From CAADGY01 sp900696665 (GTDB lineage: Bacteria > Acidobacteriota > Terriglobia > Bryobacterales > Bryobacteraceae): a stretch of DNA of 64,000 bases. Made by a program: the position numbers and the translations under genes. Positions 54,017 through 62,363 of this stretch are shown here, one piece after another. The DNA is taken from the NCBI GenBank assembly GCA_035063885.1, contig JAPSFM010000012.1:1-64000 (forward strand). Direction: 5' to 3'. The first letter of the stretch is position 1, and the number at the start of each line of letters is the position of its first letter. Under the pieces are notes generated by a model. The model had not been told where the DNA came from and made no database searches. It was given only the letters and a program-made list of their open reading frames with translations.

Positions 54017-54274
54017 CTAAATTGCGCGTCCTGCTACGTCTGCCAGCCAAAAATTCCAGCCTTGGTGACGGTGGGTCAGACGCTTATGGGCGAGCCAATG
54101 GCGCACCCACTTTACGCCGAAGGGCGTCAAATCGAGATACAACCGCTGGAGCAGTGTCCGCTGGTCCGCCGGAGGCGGGGCTTCGATGCCGGATTTATTG
54201 CCAACCTCACGTGGCGGCGCGGGCGCGCAAAAATGGATCAACGCCCAGCCGAAAATGATCAGGATGCGCCTCAT
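54017..54274 (-). pseudogene. shortened DUF1549-type (planctomycete cytochrome) remnant
   Basis: 85 residues with a possible signal peptide (ILIIFGWALIHFCAPAP). The middle, GIEAPPPADQRTLLQRLYLDLT, matches the start of DUF1549 (G.xPxPxAD..TLxRRLYxDLTGLPPTP), then it continues directly as PFGVKWVRHWL. In DUF1549 that motif comes some 30-50 residues later, so an in-frame deletion is suggested. The remainder and the whole DUF1553 part are absent. AAAGG precedes the ATG. It lies 17 bases upstream of the deacetylase ATG, and may be translated as a small peptide or be inert. Recognition is by motif only. Confidence 0.5.
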
Positions 54275-54397
54275 CCAGAGCGCCTTTCAGATTTGGCTGA
54301 CCTTCATGATAAATCAGTCCACCCGTAACGCGACATAGAATCATCGCATCAGCACCATCTAAACTTGCTATACACAAGCGGAGGACAAGATCCGGAA

Positions 54398-54429
54398 GGC
54401 GGGCGCTCCAGGTGTAAGGGGCGCCCGCC
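54398..54429. terminator. GC-rich hairpin downstream of receptor gene
   Basis: GGCGGGCGCTCC and GGGGCGCCCGCC form a 12-bp stem with one G-U pair and an 8-base loop. It lies 25 bases beyond the receptor stop at 54455 (minus strand). No T-run follows. Bases 54275-54454 otherwise hold nothing recognisable. A similar hairpin follows the receptor at 33455. Confidence 0.5.
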
Positions 54430-54454
54430 GGAGGTCTTTAGCTGCACGAGCAGG

Positions 54455-57400
54455 CTAGAAGGACAGCTTCAGCGACATCACCCACGTGCGAGTGGCGTCC
54501 TGATTTGTCACCATACCGAAGGTACTGCTGGTGGGAGTCATCACCGGCGCGAACAGATTCGGATGGTTCCAGGCGTTGATGCATTCCGCGCGGAACTGCA
54601 TCTTCGCCTGTTCGGTGATACGAAAGTTCTTGAAGAGCGAAAAGTCCCACCTCGCCTGGCCGTCGGCACGCAGGTTGCTGAAGCGCCAAGGCGACCTCCG
54701 GATGTTGGACGCCAGTTGCTGCGCACTGTTGCGGTTGAAACCCGCGTCGACGTTAAACCAGCGATCCACGCTGCGCTGATCCTTCGACAGCTTGACGGCA
54801 TTCGGATCTCCCGTGAACAGGGTCCAGACATCGCCCCATTCAAGCGGCGGTCCGCTCTGGCGTTGCACCATTCCGTTCAGTTGCCAGCCACCGGCGAAGA
54901 AATCCACAGCGCGGTGAAGGTTGGCGCCAATTCTCCGCCCACGGCCGAAGGGAAGCTCCCAAATCCCGCTCACAACGATCCTGTGTGTGCGGTCCTGCGT
55001 CGAAATCGACTCATAGGGCATCGGATCGCTGGCGTTGAGAAAACCCGTGGCGTCCATCGTTTTCGCCCATGTGTAGGAGAGTTGCAAGGTGTAGCTTTTC
55101 GAGAAGCGCTTCTCCATCCGTATCTGCATCGAGTGATACCAGGAGTAGCCGATCGACTCGCTTACAGTCACGCTGCCAAACTGCGGATAAGGCAATAGCA
55201 GCCCGCTACGTGTAATGTTGGCGCCATAGATCGGGTTGGTTCCGGCGAAGGGGTTCTTGAACGACTGGCCCAGGTAGGCGATCGTCTGATTGTCGCGCAC
55301 CGGCAACGTGCTCAGGTATCGGGCTGGCAACGCGTTGAGGTTCCGGCTTACAGGCAGACGCGTGCCACGATTGCCGACATAAGAGACGTCGATCATGTAC
55401 TGGGCCGGCAGCAATTGCTGTATGCCGAGAGACCACCGCTGTGAATACGGGTTCTTACGGTTCTCGGCGAAAAAGGATATCGCCTGCCCGAGGTTCGTGG
55501 CCAGGCCGCCTGCCGCACCCAACGGCGGCGTCAAGCCATTCGGAAAAGGATTGGCCGTGGTGGCGATGTAAGTGAGGCCGCTATCGAGCGAAGCCTGGAT
55601 CGGCGTGCGCATGCTGAATCCGGTTTGAATCGAATTCACAGAACTGAGCCCGATTGTATCGAAGAAAATTCCGTAACCGGCACGCAGCACAGTTTTCGGC
55701 ACCAGATGATAGGCAATGCCGATGCGCGGCATCAGGTTGTTCTTTTCGCCCGACCAGAGCGCGCGAGGATTCCCGTTTGTGCCGGCGAAGGTCAGGCCAC
55801 CGCGCACGCGGAAGTCGCTGACCGGAATCTCCGGGATCGGATTGGCGGCGTAATTGGCGCGCGCTTGCGCCTCGATGGGGCTCGGCTGATCGTAGGCGAA
55901 ATGAGCAACCGAGCGGTTGAAGCGTTCCGTTATCGGAGACTCGAATTCGTAGCGTACGCCGGCATTCACGGTCAACTTGGATGTCAGCTTGATGTCGTCG
56001 TGGATGTATAGACCCCAGTAGTTCTCCTGTTGCGCATAACTGCCTGAACGGTCCATGTAACCGCCCGGAACTCCGAGCAGAAATGCCGCCAGTTCCGCGC
56101 CTACGGGCGCCGCGGTAGAGATGTCCGTCGCTTTGGTGTAAGTGTTTGCGAACGACAGCACCGGCGAAACGTCGGTGGTATAGATATTATTGAACTCCCG
56201 GTAGTTGCGGAAATCCAGGCCGAAACGGAAGTTATGATGGCCGCTGAGTTTGGTGAAGTTGGCATTGAGTGAGTTGATTATTCCCGCCCACTTTCCGCCT
56301 GTTCCGTTTCCGCTCAAGGGAGTGAACGAGCCTACCCCGACATAAGGAAAAGTCGCCAGCGACTTGTCCGGCAGTTGCGAAATCAGATTGGGCGAAAACC
56401 CGAGTGTCGCCAGATCGAATCCACGGCTGAATTTGTAGGATGCCCCCCAGCGGTACGTAAAGCCGTAGCGGAGGTTCATGAAGAATTCGGGGTTGAAGAC
56501 ATATACGTCGTCCAGCGCGAATCCCCACTTGTCCTGGTTGTACTGCATGCCGTCGTAATCCGACAGGAATCTCTTGTTCGAGGCGCTCCAGAAGCCCTCC
56601 CGCATTACGCGGGCGTAGATGCGGTGGTTGGGATTGAAAGAGTGGTCGAAGCGTCCCAGGTGCGTCCACACAGGAAACGGGCCCGCATAGCTCACAAAAT
56701 GATTGTTCCGGAATTCGCGCGTGCCCGTCTGATTCGGCGCCGGCCAGTACTCCATAATCTTCTGCGCCACCGGGTCGAGGCGATTTGCGGGAATGATGTT
56801 GTTGGGAAATGGCTGGCGGGTGAAGCGGCCTCCGGAGAATACTGTGGTAGCGGGGTCGTAGACCTGGTAGTTGGCCCCCAACGCCAGCAGTGGCGACAGA
56901 TCGCCGCGTCTCATTTCGGCGGTGGGCACGGTGTTCTGGAAATCGTAGGCATACTGAACCTTATTCGCCTCCCACAGGTAAAACCAGAAAGTCCTGTTCG
57001 TGCCGTTGTAGAGCTTGGGAATCTTTACGGGGCCGCCGCCGCTTACTCCGTACCGGTGGTCCTGATAAGGCGGAACTTCCTGGCCCACCCGGTTCTGAAA
57101 CAGCGTCGGCGTATCGAAGATCCGGTTGCGCACAAACCAGTGGGCCTCTCCGTGCAAGTCGTTGGTACCGCTCTTGAGGCTCACATTCACCAGCGCCCCT
57201 GCGGTGTGACCGATGCTGGCATCATAGGAGACGCTCTGTACCTTGAATTCACTTACCGACATCTGTGGCGGCACAAACACGATGCCCTTGTCGAGGGAAT
57301 TGGCTACGCCGTCGATGGTGAATTCGTTGTTTCTCATGCCGGCGCCGTCGACCGCGAAGTCTCCCTGTGCGCCGGGTGTGCCGACATATCGCTGGCGAAG

Positions 57401-57913
57401 ATTCGTCGAGTTGATGGTGCCCGGAGCCATCAGGGTCAGGTTGTATGGCGCTCCGCCAAAAGATGGTAATTCGGCGATCCGGCGTTCATCCACCACTTGG
57501 CCCATGGAAGCATCGGCAGTTTCGAGCAAAGGCGTCTCGGCTGTTACCTGCACTGTCTCCGCCTGGCTTCCTATTTCCAGCAGGGCATCGATTGTTACCG
57601 TATCGCTGACACGTACCTCAATGCCTTGCCGAACGAACTTTTTAAAGCCTGCGATCTCCACCTCCACCGTGTATCTACCCGGCAGCAGGTACGCGAGGAC
57701 GTAGTTTCCGGCGTCGTTGGTTCTCGTGACGGCCGCAACGCCGGTTGCTACGTTTGTAGCCCGCACCTCGGCGCCTGCGATTACGGCGTCGCTGGGGTCG
57801 GCAACGCGACCCACGATTGAACCCCGCGCATCCTGCGCGCGAAGCCATATTGCCATCAAGAAAGATACTGCTATCAGGGATATAGCGAATAGACGTGACA
57901 CGTTACTCCGCAT
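54455..57913 (-). CDS. Oar-like TonB-dependent receptor, divergent plug
   Basis: 1152 residues, the longest of the five. Signal peptide about 1-27 (WLRAQD), carboxypeptidase-regulatory-like domain about 30-115, and a plug whose LPLNGRNF site is replaced by ELPSFGGAPYNLTLMAPG (148-165). The barrel ends WVMSLKLSF. GGAG precedes the ATG by nine bases. It stands apart from the deacetylase operon, between hairpins at 54398 and 57964, so it is probably its own transcript. The altered plug indicates a separate receptor lineage. Confidence 0.9.
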   Translation of the reverse strand: MRSNVSRLFAISLIAVSFLMAIWLRAQDARGSIVGRVADPSDAVIAGAEVRATNVATGVAAVTRTNDAGNYVLAYLLPGRYTVEVEIAGFKKFVRQGIEVRVSDTVTIDALLEIGSQAETVQVTAETPLLETADASMGQVVDERRIAELPSFGGAPYNLTLMAPGTINSTNLRQRYVGTPGAQGDFAVDGAGMRNNEFTIDGVANSLDKGIVFVPPQMSVSEFKVQSVSYDASIGHTAGALVNVSLKSGTNDLHGEAHWFVRNRIFDTPTLFQNRVGQEVPPYQDHRYGVSGGGPVKIPKLYNGTNRTFWFYLWEANKVQYAYDFQNTVPTAEMRRGDLSPLLALGANYQVYDPATTVFSGGRFTRQPFPNNIIPANRLDPVAQKIMEYWPAPNQTGTREFRNNHFVSYAGPFPVWTHLGRFDHSFNPNHRIYARVMREGFWSASNKRFLSDYDGMQYNQDKWGFALDDVYVFNPEFFMNLRYGFTYRWGASYKFSRGFDLATLGFSPNLISQLPDKSLATFPYVGVGSFTPLSGNGTGGKWAGIINSLNANFTKLSGHHNFRFGLDFRNYREFNNIYTTDVSPVLSFANTYTKATDISTAAPVGAELAAFLLGVPGGYMDRSGSYAQQENYWGLYIHDDIKLTSKLTVNAGVRYEFESPITERFNRSVAHFAYDQPSPIEAQARANYAANPIPEIPVSDFRVRGGLTFAGTNGNPRALWSGEKNNLMPRIGIAYHLVPKTVLRAGYGIFFDTIGLSSVNSIQTGFSMRTPIQASLDSGLTYIATTANPFPNGLTPPLGAAGGLATNLGQAISFFAENRKNPYSQRWSLGIQQLLPAQYMIDVSYVGNRGTRLPVSRNLNALPARYLSTLPVRDNQTIAYLGQSFKNPFAGTNPIYGANITRSGLLLPYPQFGSVTVSESIGYSWYHSMQIRMEKRFSKSYTLQLSYTWAKTMDATGFLNASDPMPYESISTQDRTHRIVVSGIWELPFGRGRRIGANLHRAVDFFAGGWQLNGMVQRQSGPPLEWGDVWTLFTGDPNAVKLSKDQRSVDRWFNVDAGFNRNSAQQLASNIRRSPWRFSNLRADGQARWDFSLFKNFRITEQAKMQFRAECINAWNHPNLFAPVMTPTSSTFGMVTNQDATRTWVMSLKLSF

Positions 57914-57963
57914 AAGTGCAATCTCCGTATCTGGATGCGTCGAATCGCAACAGGAATGCTTCT

Positions 57964-57987
57964 AGCGCCCCGTTTTGGGCGGGCGCC
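57964..57987. terminator. hairpin in the gap after the dehydratase gene
   Basis: GCGCCC (57965-57970) and GGGCGC (57981-57986) can pair around a ten-base loop. On the minus strand it lies about 100 bases past the dehydratase stop (58085) and 50 bases before the receptor start (57913). It may end the 61294-58085 operon or lie in the receptor leader. No T-run. Confidence 0.3.
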
Positions 57988-58084
57988 TCGACGAGACCCA
58001 AAAAGGACAATCAGATCCTAACTCCGTAAAGTGACTCGATCCTTTATATACCAGGCAGTTAGTCAAGTCAATCAAGAAACACGT

Positions 58085-59041
58085 CTAAAACTGCGCGAGT
58101 TGCTCCAGGTCAATATTGCCTCCTGACAGAACAACTCCCGCGGTCCGTACCTCCGGCGGTAACTTGCCGGAGAGTAGTGCGGCTGCCCCCACGGCTCCGC
58201 TTGGCTCGACAAGAATTTTCAAACGAGCGAGCAGGAATTTCACGGCAGACTTGATTTCTTCCTCACTCACGAGCACGATCTCTTCCACCAGTTGCTCGAT
58301 CACCGGAAACGTCAATTCTCCCGGCTCAGGAGAGCGCAGCCCGTCCGCGATGGTATCAGTTTGTTTGATGCGCACGCGGCGTCCGGCTCGCTTGGAGAGA
58401 AATGTGTCGTTGGCCGCGGCTGGCTCGATTCCGAAGATGCGAATATCGGGACGGATGCTCTTTGCCCCGATGGCGCATCCGGAGATAAGTCCGCCACCAC
58501 CGACCGGCACCAGCAACGCGTCGAGGTCCGGATAGTCTGCCAGCAGTTCCAACGCGACTGTGCCTTGTCCGGCGATTGTCCACGAGTGATCGAAGGGAGG
58601 CACGACGGTCGCCCCGGATTCCTGTGCAAGGCGCGCGGCGATCGCTTCCCGAGGCTCGCTGCCACTGCCGTACTCAATCACCTTGGCGCCATAACCGCGC
58701 GTGGCGGCGAGCTTGGACTGCGGTGCGTAAGACGGCATGACGACGGTTGCCGGCGTGTTCACCACGCCGGCTGCAATCGCCACCGCCTGGGCATGGTTTC
58801 CTGAACTGAAAGCAACCACTCCACGCCTGAGGTCGGCTTTTGGGATGGAGAAGATGAAATTGGCCGCCCCGCGAATCTTAAATGCGCCGCCGCGTTGCAA
58901 GTTCTCACATTTGAAAAAAGCGCGGATCCCCGCCACGCTATCAAAGCTTCGAGAAGTCATCACCGGCGTCCGGTGGGCTACACCGCGGATGCGTTCCGCG
59001 GCGGTGCGAATCTCGTCGGCTGTGACAGGCAGGCTGTTCAC
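58085..59041 (-). CDS. serine/threonine dehydratase (fold-type II PLP enzyme)
   Basis: 318 residues. PLP Lys K55 (GAFKIRGA), phosphate-binding SSGNHAQA (79-86), the glycine loop PVGGGGLISG near 180 and a C-terminal SGGN are all present. There is no regulatory ACT domain, so it is of the catabolic threonine ammonia-lyase/serine racemase type. GTG start, five bases after GGAG, overlapping the fucosidase stop by GTGA. It deaminates Ser or Thr to a keto acid. Its link with the fucosidase is not obvious; a beta-hydroxy amino acid or keto-acid product handled by the dehydrogenase upstream is one idea. Confidence 0.88.
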   Translation of the reverse strand: MNSLPVTADEIRTAAERIRGVAHRTPVMTSRSFDSVAGIRAFFKCENLQRGGAFKIRGAANFIFSIPKADLRRGVVAFSSGNHAQAVAIAAGVVNTPATVVMPSYAPQSKLAATRGYGAKVIEYGSGSEPREAIAARLAQESGATVVPPFDHSWTIAGQGTVALELLADYPDLDALLVPVGGGGLISGCAIGAKSIRPDIRIFGIEPAAANDTFLSKRAGRRVRIKQTDTIADGLRSPEPGELTFPVIEQLVEEIVLVSEEEIKSAVKFLLARLKILVEPSGAVGAAALLSGKLPPEVRTAGVVLSGGNIDLEQLAQF

Positions 59042-60324
59042 TGTTTCTCCAGCACTACGATCGTATCGACGGGGTCTCTGGCGGGTTTCGGAAGCCGCAA
59101 GAGCAAACCTCCATCCACGGTCTGGATCTTAACCGCTGCGCCGGTGGCGAACAACGTGGCTCTCTTGATCTTCGGCATTGGTGGAAGCGCCAGCAGTTCA
59201 TCATTCCAGTCCAGCACGTGAACAAAGATCCTGTTCCCTTTCTGAGTCATCGCGCCCCAGGGTCGAGGCGCCACCGGGCCTCCCCGCGTTCCATAGATCG
59301 TCTCGCCGTTCCTGAGCATCCACTTGCCGATCGCCTGGAGTCTTTCGACAAATTCCGGCTGAATCGTACCCTCCGGCGTGGGCCCCACATTCAGAAGGAA
59401 ATTGGCATTGTGCCCTGCTGCTTTCACAAGATATTGGATAAGCTGCTGCGTACTCTTGAAACGCTTGTCGTTCTTGTTATAGCCCCATGCGCCGTTGATG
59501 GTGTCGCACGTTTCGAGCGGCAGATTTCCGATTTCCGCCTCCCCGCTGAATCCGGTGGTGTTCTGCCCCGGCAGGTCTTTCTCGAACATCTGGAAATCCT
59601 CGCCATCGAACGGCTTGCGATGGTGATTGCTGCCTACCAGCGCAGCCGGTTGCAGACTGTGGATCAGCGAGTAGGTTTTGTCCAGGCGCCAGTCCGCGCC
59701 GGGTTTATCCCACCAGCCGTCGAACCAGACTCCGCCGATTTCGCCGTAACCGGTCAACAATTCGCGAAGCTGGCGGTCCATGTAATCCAGGTAGCGGTTG
59801 AAATCACCGCCGGGGGCACGCCCGGATGCGTGGCCGGTGCGCCCCAGCGGATAGTAGTCCGGGTGGTGCCAGTCGAGTTGGGAATGATAGAAGAAGAGCT
59901 TGATTCCCTGCCGTTTGCATTCCTCGGCCAGCATTTTGAGCGGATCTTTGCCGTAGGGCGTGGCGTCGACAATGTTCCATTTGCTCTGTTTTGTGGCCCA
60001 CATTGCGAAGCCGTCATGATGCTTGCTGGTGATGGTGATGTATTTCATCCCGGCATTCTTCGCAAGCGAAACCCACTCGGCCGCGTCAAAGCCGGTGGGG
60101 TTGAATTTCGGCGGCAGCTTTTCGTACTCCGAGATCGTCATCTTCCGGTTGTTCATGACCCATTCGCCATCTCCGAGCACGCTGTAAACGCCCCAATGGA
60201 TGAACATTCCGAATTTTGCGTTCTGAAACCATTCGCGCGCTTTGAGGTTCTCCGGAGCCGGTTTGTAGTTCTGCGCGAATGCTGTTGCCGTTACAAGAAG
60301 AAACAACAAGATCCGATTTCTCAT
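59038..60324 (-). CDS. exported alpha-L-fucosidase (GH29)
   Basis: 428 residues with signal peptide 1-17 (TAFAQ). GH29 features: FGMFIHWG (38-45), SKHHDGF (100-106), and nucleophile D202 in GGVWFDGWW. It hydrolyses terminal alpha-L-fucose from glycans in the periplasm or at the cell surface. AAGGATACTGAG precedes the ATG. It is one base from the 2-hydroxyacid dehydrogenase gene and coupled to the dehydratase by GTGA. No fucose kinase or isomerase is in the window, so non-phosphorylating fucose oxidation may be used, an inference. Confidence 0.92.
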   Translation of the reverse strand: MRNRILLFLLVTATAFAQNYKPAPENLKAREWFQNAKFGMFIHWGVYSVLGDGEWVMNNRKMTISEYEKLPPKFNPTGFDAAEWVSLAKNAGMKYITITSKHHDGFAMWATKQSKWNIVDATPYGKDPLKMLAEECKRQGIKLFFYHSQLDWHHPDYYPLGRTGHASGRAPGGDFNRYLDYMDRQLRELLTGYGEIGGVWFDGWWDKPGADWRLDKTYSLIHSLQPAALVGSNHHRKPFDGEDFQMFEKDLPGQNTTGFSGEAEIGNLPLETCDTINGAWGYNKNDKRFKSTQQLIQYLVKAAGHNANFLLNVGPTPEGTIQPEFVERLQAIGKWMLRNGETIYGTRGGPVAPRPWGAMTQKGNRIFVHVLDWNDELLALPPMPKIKRATLFATGAAVKIQTVDGGLLLRLPKPARDPVDTIVVLEKQ

Positions 60325-60325
60325 C

Positions 60326-61294
60326 TCAGTATCCTTCTGATTTGTCTACCAGGTTGTGAAGCTGCTCTCCTTTGACGAAGCGCTCAAAATTCCCGACAAA
60401 CAACTGCATGGCCTCATCAAGCCACGTGGCCGTATGATCCGCCGAGTGAGGAGATAGCAACACGTTCTCCAAGCCGTAAAAGGGGTGTCCCGCCGGGAGC
60501 GGCTCCTGGTCGAATACATCGAGCGCCGCGCCCTTAATCCGGTTTTCGCGAAGAGCGCGAACCAAGGCGGACTCTACCACGACCGGCCCGCGGCCGACGT
60601 TGATCAGCACGGCGGATCTTTTCATTGCATTCAATTCCGCCTCGCCGATCATCCCGCGGGTGGAGGGAGTGAGAGCGGCTGATACCACGACGTAGTCGGC
60701 CTCCCGGAGCAGGTTGAACAACCCGTCCGGCCCGAGGGCGCGGTCCACCAGCGGGTCGCCGCCGGAAAGCTCAGGCCGGCGGCGCAACGCGATGGTCTTC
60801 ATGCCCAACGCATGGGCACGTTCGGCGGCTGCCCGGCCGATCTCACCATAACCGACGATCCCCATCGTCTGTCCATGAATCTCTTCAACGTCGAACGGCG
60901 CCCACACACCCTCCTGTTGCTGCCGGACCATGCGCCTCATTTCTTTTGCGAAAAAGAGCACCGACGCGATAACGAATTCGCCGAGTGAACGTGCAAACAC
61001 GCCCCGCGAGTTCGTCATTACGGCCGCACTTTCGATCAACTCCGGAAACAACACGTTATCCAACCCGGCTGAAAACGAATGCACCCACCGCACGCGGGCC
61101 ACATCGGGCCACAATTCGCGAAGCAACGGGGCAAAACCCATACCGGTGAAGATCACGTCGGCGCCGGCGGCTTTGCCGAGGAACGCTTCCTTGGTGTCTC
61201 CGGTGACAATGTGCGTCGAGCCGGGAAGACGCTCCAACGCCGCCAGATAACGCGCCGCCGGATTTGCCAGTACGAGCAGAGTGATGGGCCGCAT
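60326..61294 (-). CDS. D-isomer-specific 2-hydroxyacid dehydrogenase
   Basis: 322 residues. The NAD-binding GIVGYGEIGRAAAE, VGRGP (catalytic Arg), a Glu in DVFDQEPLP and SPHSADH (catalytic His) are conserved. It interconverts 2-keto and D-2-hydroxy acids with NAD(P)H, for example glyoxylate/hydroxypyruvate. It is the first gene of the group, and its weak ribosome site suggests modest expression. An 81-base divergent gap to the plus-strand zinc-ribbon gene carries no clear promoter. Confidence 0.88.
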   Translation of the reverse strand: MRPITLLVLANPAARYLAALERLPGSTHIVTGDTKEAFLGKAAGADVIFTGMGFAPLLRELWPDVARVRWVHSFSAGLDNVLFPELIESAAVMTNSRGVFARSLGEFVIASVLFFAKEMRRMVRQQQEGVWAPFDVEEIHGQTMGIVGYGEIGRAAAERAHALGMKTIALRRRPELSGGDPLVDRALGPDGLFNLLREADYVVVSAALTPSTRGMIGEAELNAMKRSAVLINVGRGPVVVESALVRALRENRIKGAALDVFDQEPLPAGHPFYGLENVLLSPHSADHTATWLDEAMQLFVGNFERFVKGEQLHNLVDKSEGY

Positions 61295-61375
61295 GAGAAC
61301 AAAACTCTAGCATAGAACGGAGGCCGGATCCGCCCCGGACTTGCCCTGCCCCAACGGGTGCGGCACACTAGACGT

Positions 61376-62005
61376 GTGCCTGAAGCTTGCACATGCGGCG
61401 CAACTCCACCGCCCGACGCGCGGTTCTGCCACAAGTGTGGCCGCCCGCTATTCAGTGAGCCGCCGCCCGAAGAGGAAGAGAAACCGGTAAGTGTCGAGAT
61501 CCCCGAACCGGAACGGCCGGTGGCGGCAAGGCCGGAGATTAGTTTCCACAATACAGCCGCGGTGCGTGTGGCATTTTTGGCAGCCGGCATTGCGTCGCTC
61601 CTGATAACGCTACCCACCCCGGCGTTTTTTCCGTTGCTGTGGTTGACTGCATCCGGAGTGCTCGCGGTCTGGCTTTACCGGCGCCGGACCGGAGAATCTC
61701 TCACAGTACGGGCGGGCGTCCGCATGGGATGGATTACCGGCGTATTCTGCTTTGCGATTGCGACAGTGTTCTTTACCATCAGCGTGCTGACGATCGCCAA
61801 GGGCGGCGGGCTTGCCGCTTTCTATCGGGAGCAACTGAGCGCACGTGGCGCCGGAGACGCAAATATCGAACAGTTCCTCGAGGTGCTGCAGAACCCGCTG
61901 GGGCTCGGTACCGTTCTGCTGCTCTCCCTGATATTTGTGTTTGTGTTCTTCACGCTCCTTCCCACTTTGGGCGGAGCGCTTGGGGCCAAGCTTCTGAAGG
62001 ATTAA
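61376..62005 (+). CDS. zinc-ribbon membrane protein, function unknown
   Basis: 209 residues. An N-terminal zinc ribbon (CTCG and CHKCG) is followed by an acidic Pro/Glu linker and four hydrophobic segments (FLAAGIASLLITL, FFPLLWLTASGVLAVWL, VFCFAIATVFFTISV, LLLSLIFVFVFFTLL). Small bacterial proteins of this layout are often poorly characterised membrane proteins. Start is GTG at 61376 (PEACTCG); a GTG at 61358 would add six residues, and neither has a good ribosome site. The YtxH-like gene follows 47 bases later. Confidence 0.65.
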   Translation: MPEACTCGATPPPDARFCHKCGRPLFSEPPPEEEEKPVSVEIPEPERPVAARPEISFHNTAAVRVAFLAAGIASLLITLPTPAFFPLLWLTASGVLAVWLYRRRTGESLTVRAGVRMGWITGVFCFAIATVFFTISVLTIAKGGGLAAFYREQLSARGAGDANIEQFLEVLQNPLGLGTVLLLSLIFVFVFFTLLPTLGGALGAKLLKD

Positions 62006-62052
62006 GCTCCTTTTCCGGTGTTTCACGGGCTATCATAAATTCGGAGGATCGA

Positions 62053-62349
62053 ATGGCCGAAGAGATGAACAATACATCGGGCAGAGTGCTTTGGTTTATT
62101 GCCGGTGCCGCTGTTGGCGCCGCTCTCGCACTTCTTTATGCACCTGCCCCGGGGGGCGAGACGCGCAGGCGAATCAGCCAGAAAGCAGGTGAGGGCAGGA
62201 GTGTGATTGCCGAGTCCGGACGTGAAATTCTCGACCGGGGCCGCGAGCTTTACGAAAAAGGGCGCCACATAGCCGATGAAGCGGCGGACCTGTTCGAGCG
62301 CGGCAGGAAGCTCGTGGAAGGCGAGCCCGCACGACAGGAAAACACATAA
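62053..62349 (+). CDS. YtxH-like small membrane protein
   Basis: 98 residues. An N-terminal hydrophobic helix ending in small residues and YAPAPGGETRRRI (about 10-41) is the YtxH signature, followed by an amphipathic, charged helical tail (YEKGRHIADEAADLFERGRKL) of likely coiled-coil nature. Roles in envelope stress are proposed for the family. GGAGG precedes the ATG. It lies 14 bases before the next gene, so probably the two are cotranscribed. Confidence 0.8.
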   Translation: MAEEMNNTSGRVLWFIAGAAVGAALALLYAPAPGGETRRRISQKAGEGRSVIAESGREILDRGRELYEKGRHIADEAADLFERGRKLVEGEPARQENT

Positions 62350-62363
62350 ACCGGGAGTCAATC

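Noticed and set aside
59218..60375. Open frame of about 385 codons on the plus strand
   Set aside because: Antisense to the GH29 fucosidase, whose nucleophile and substrate motifs are certain.
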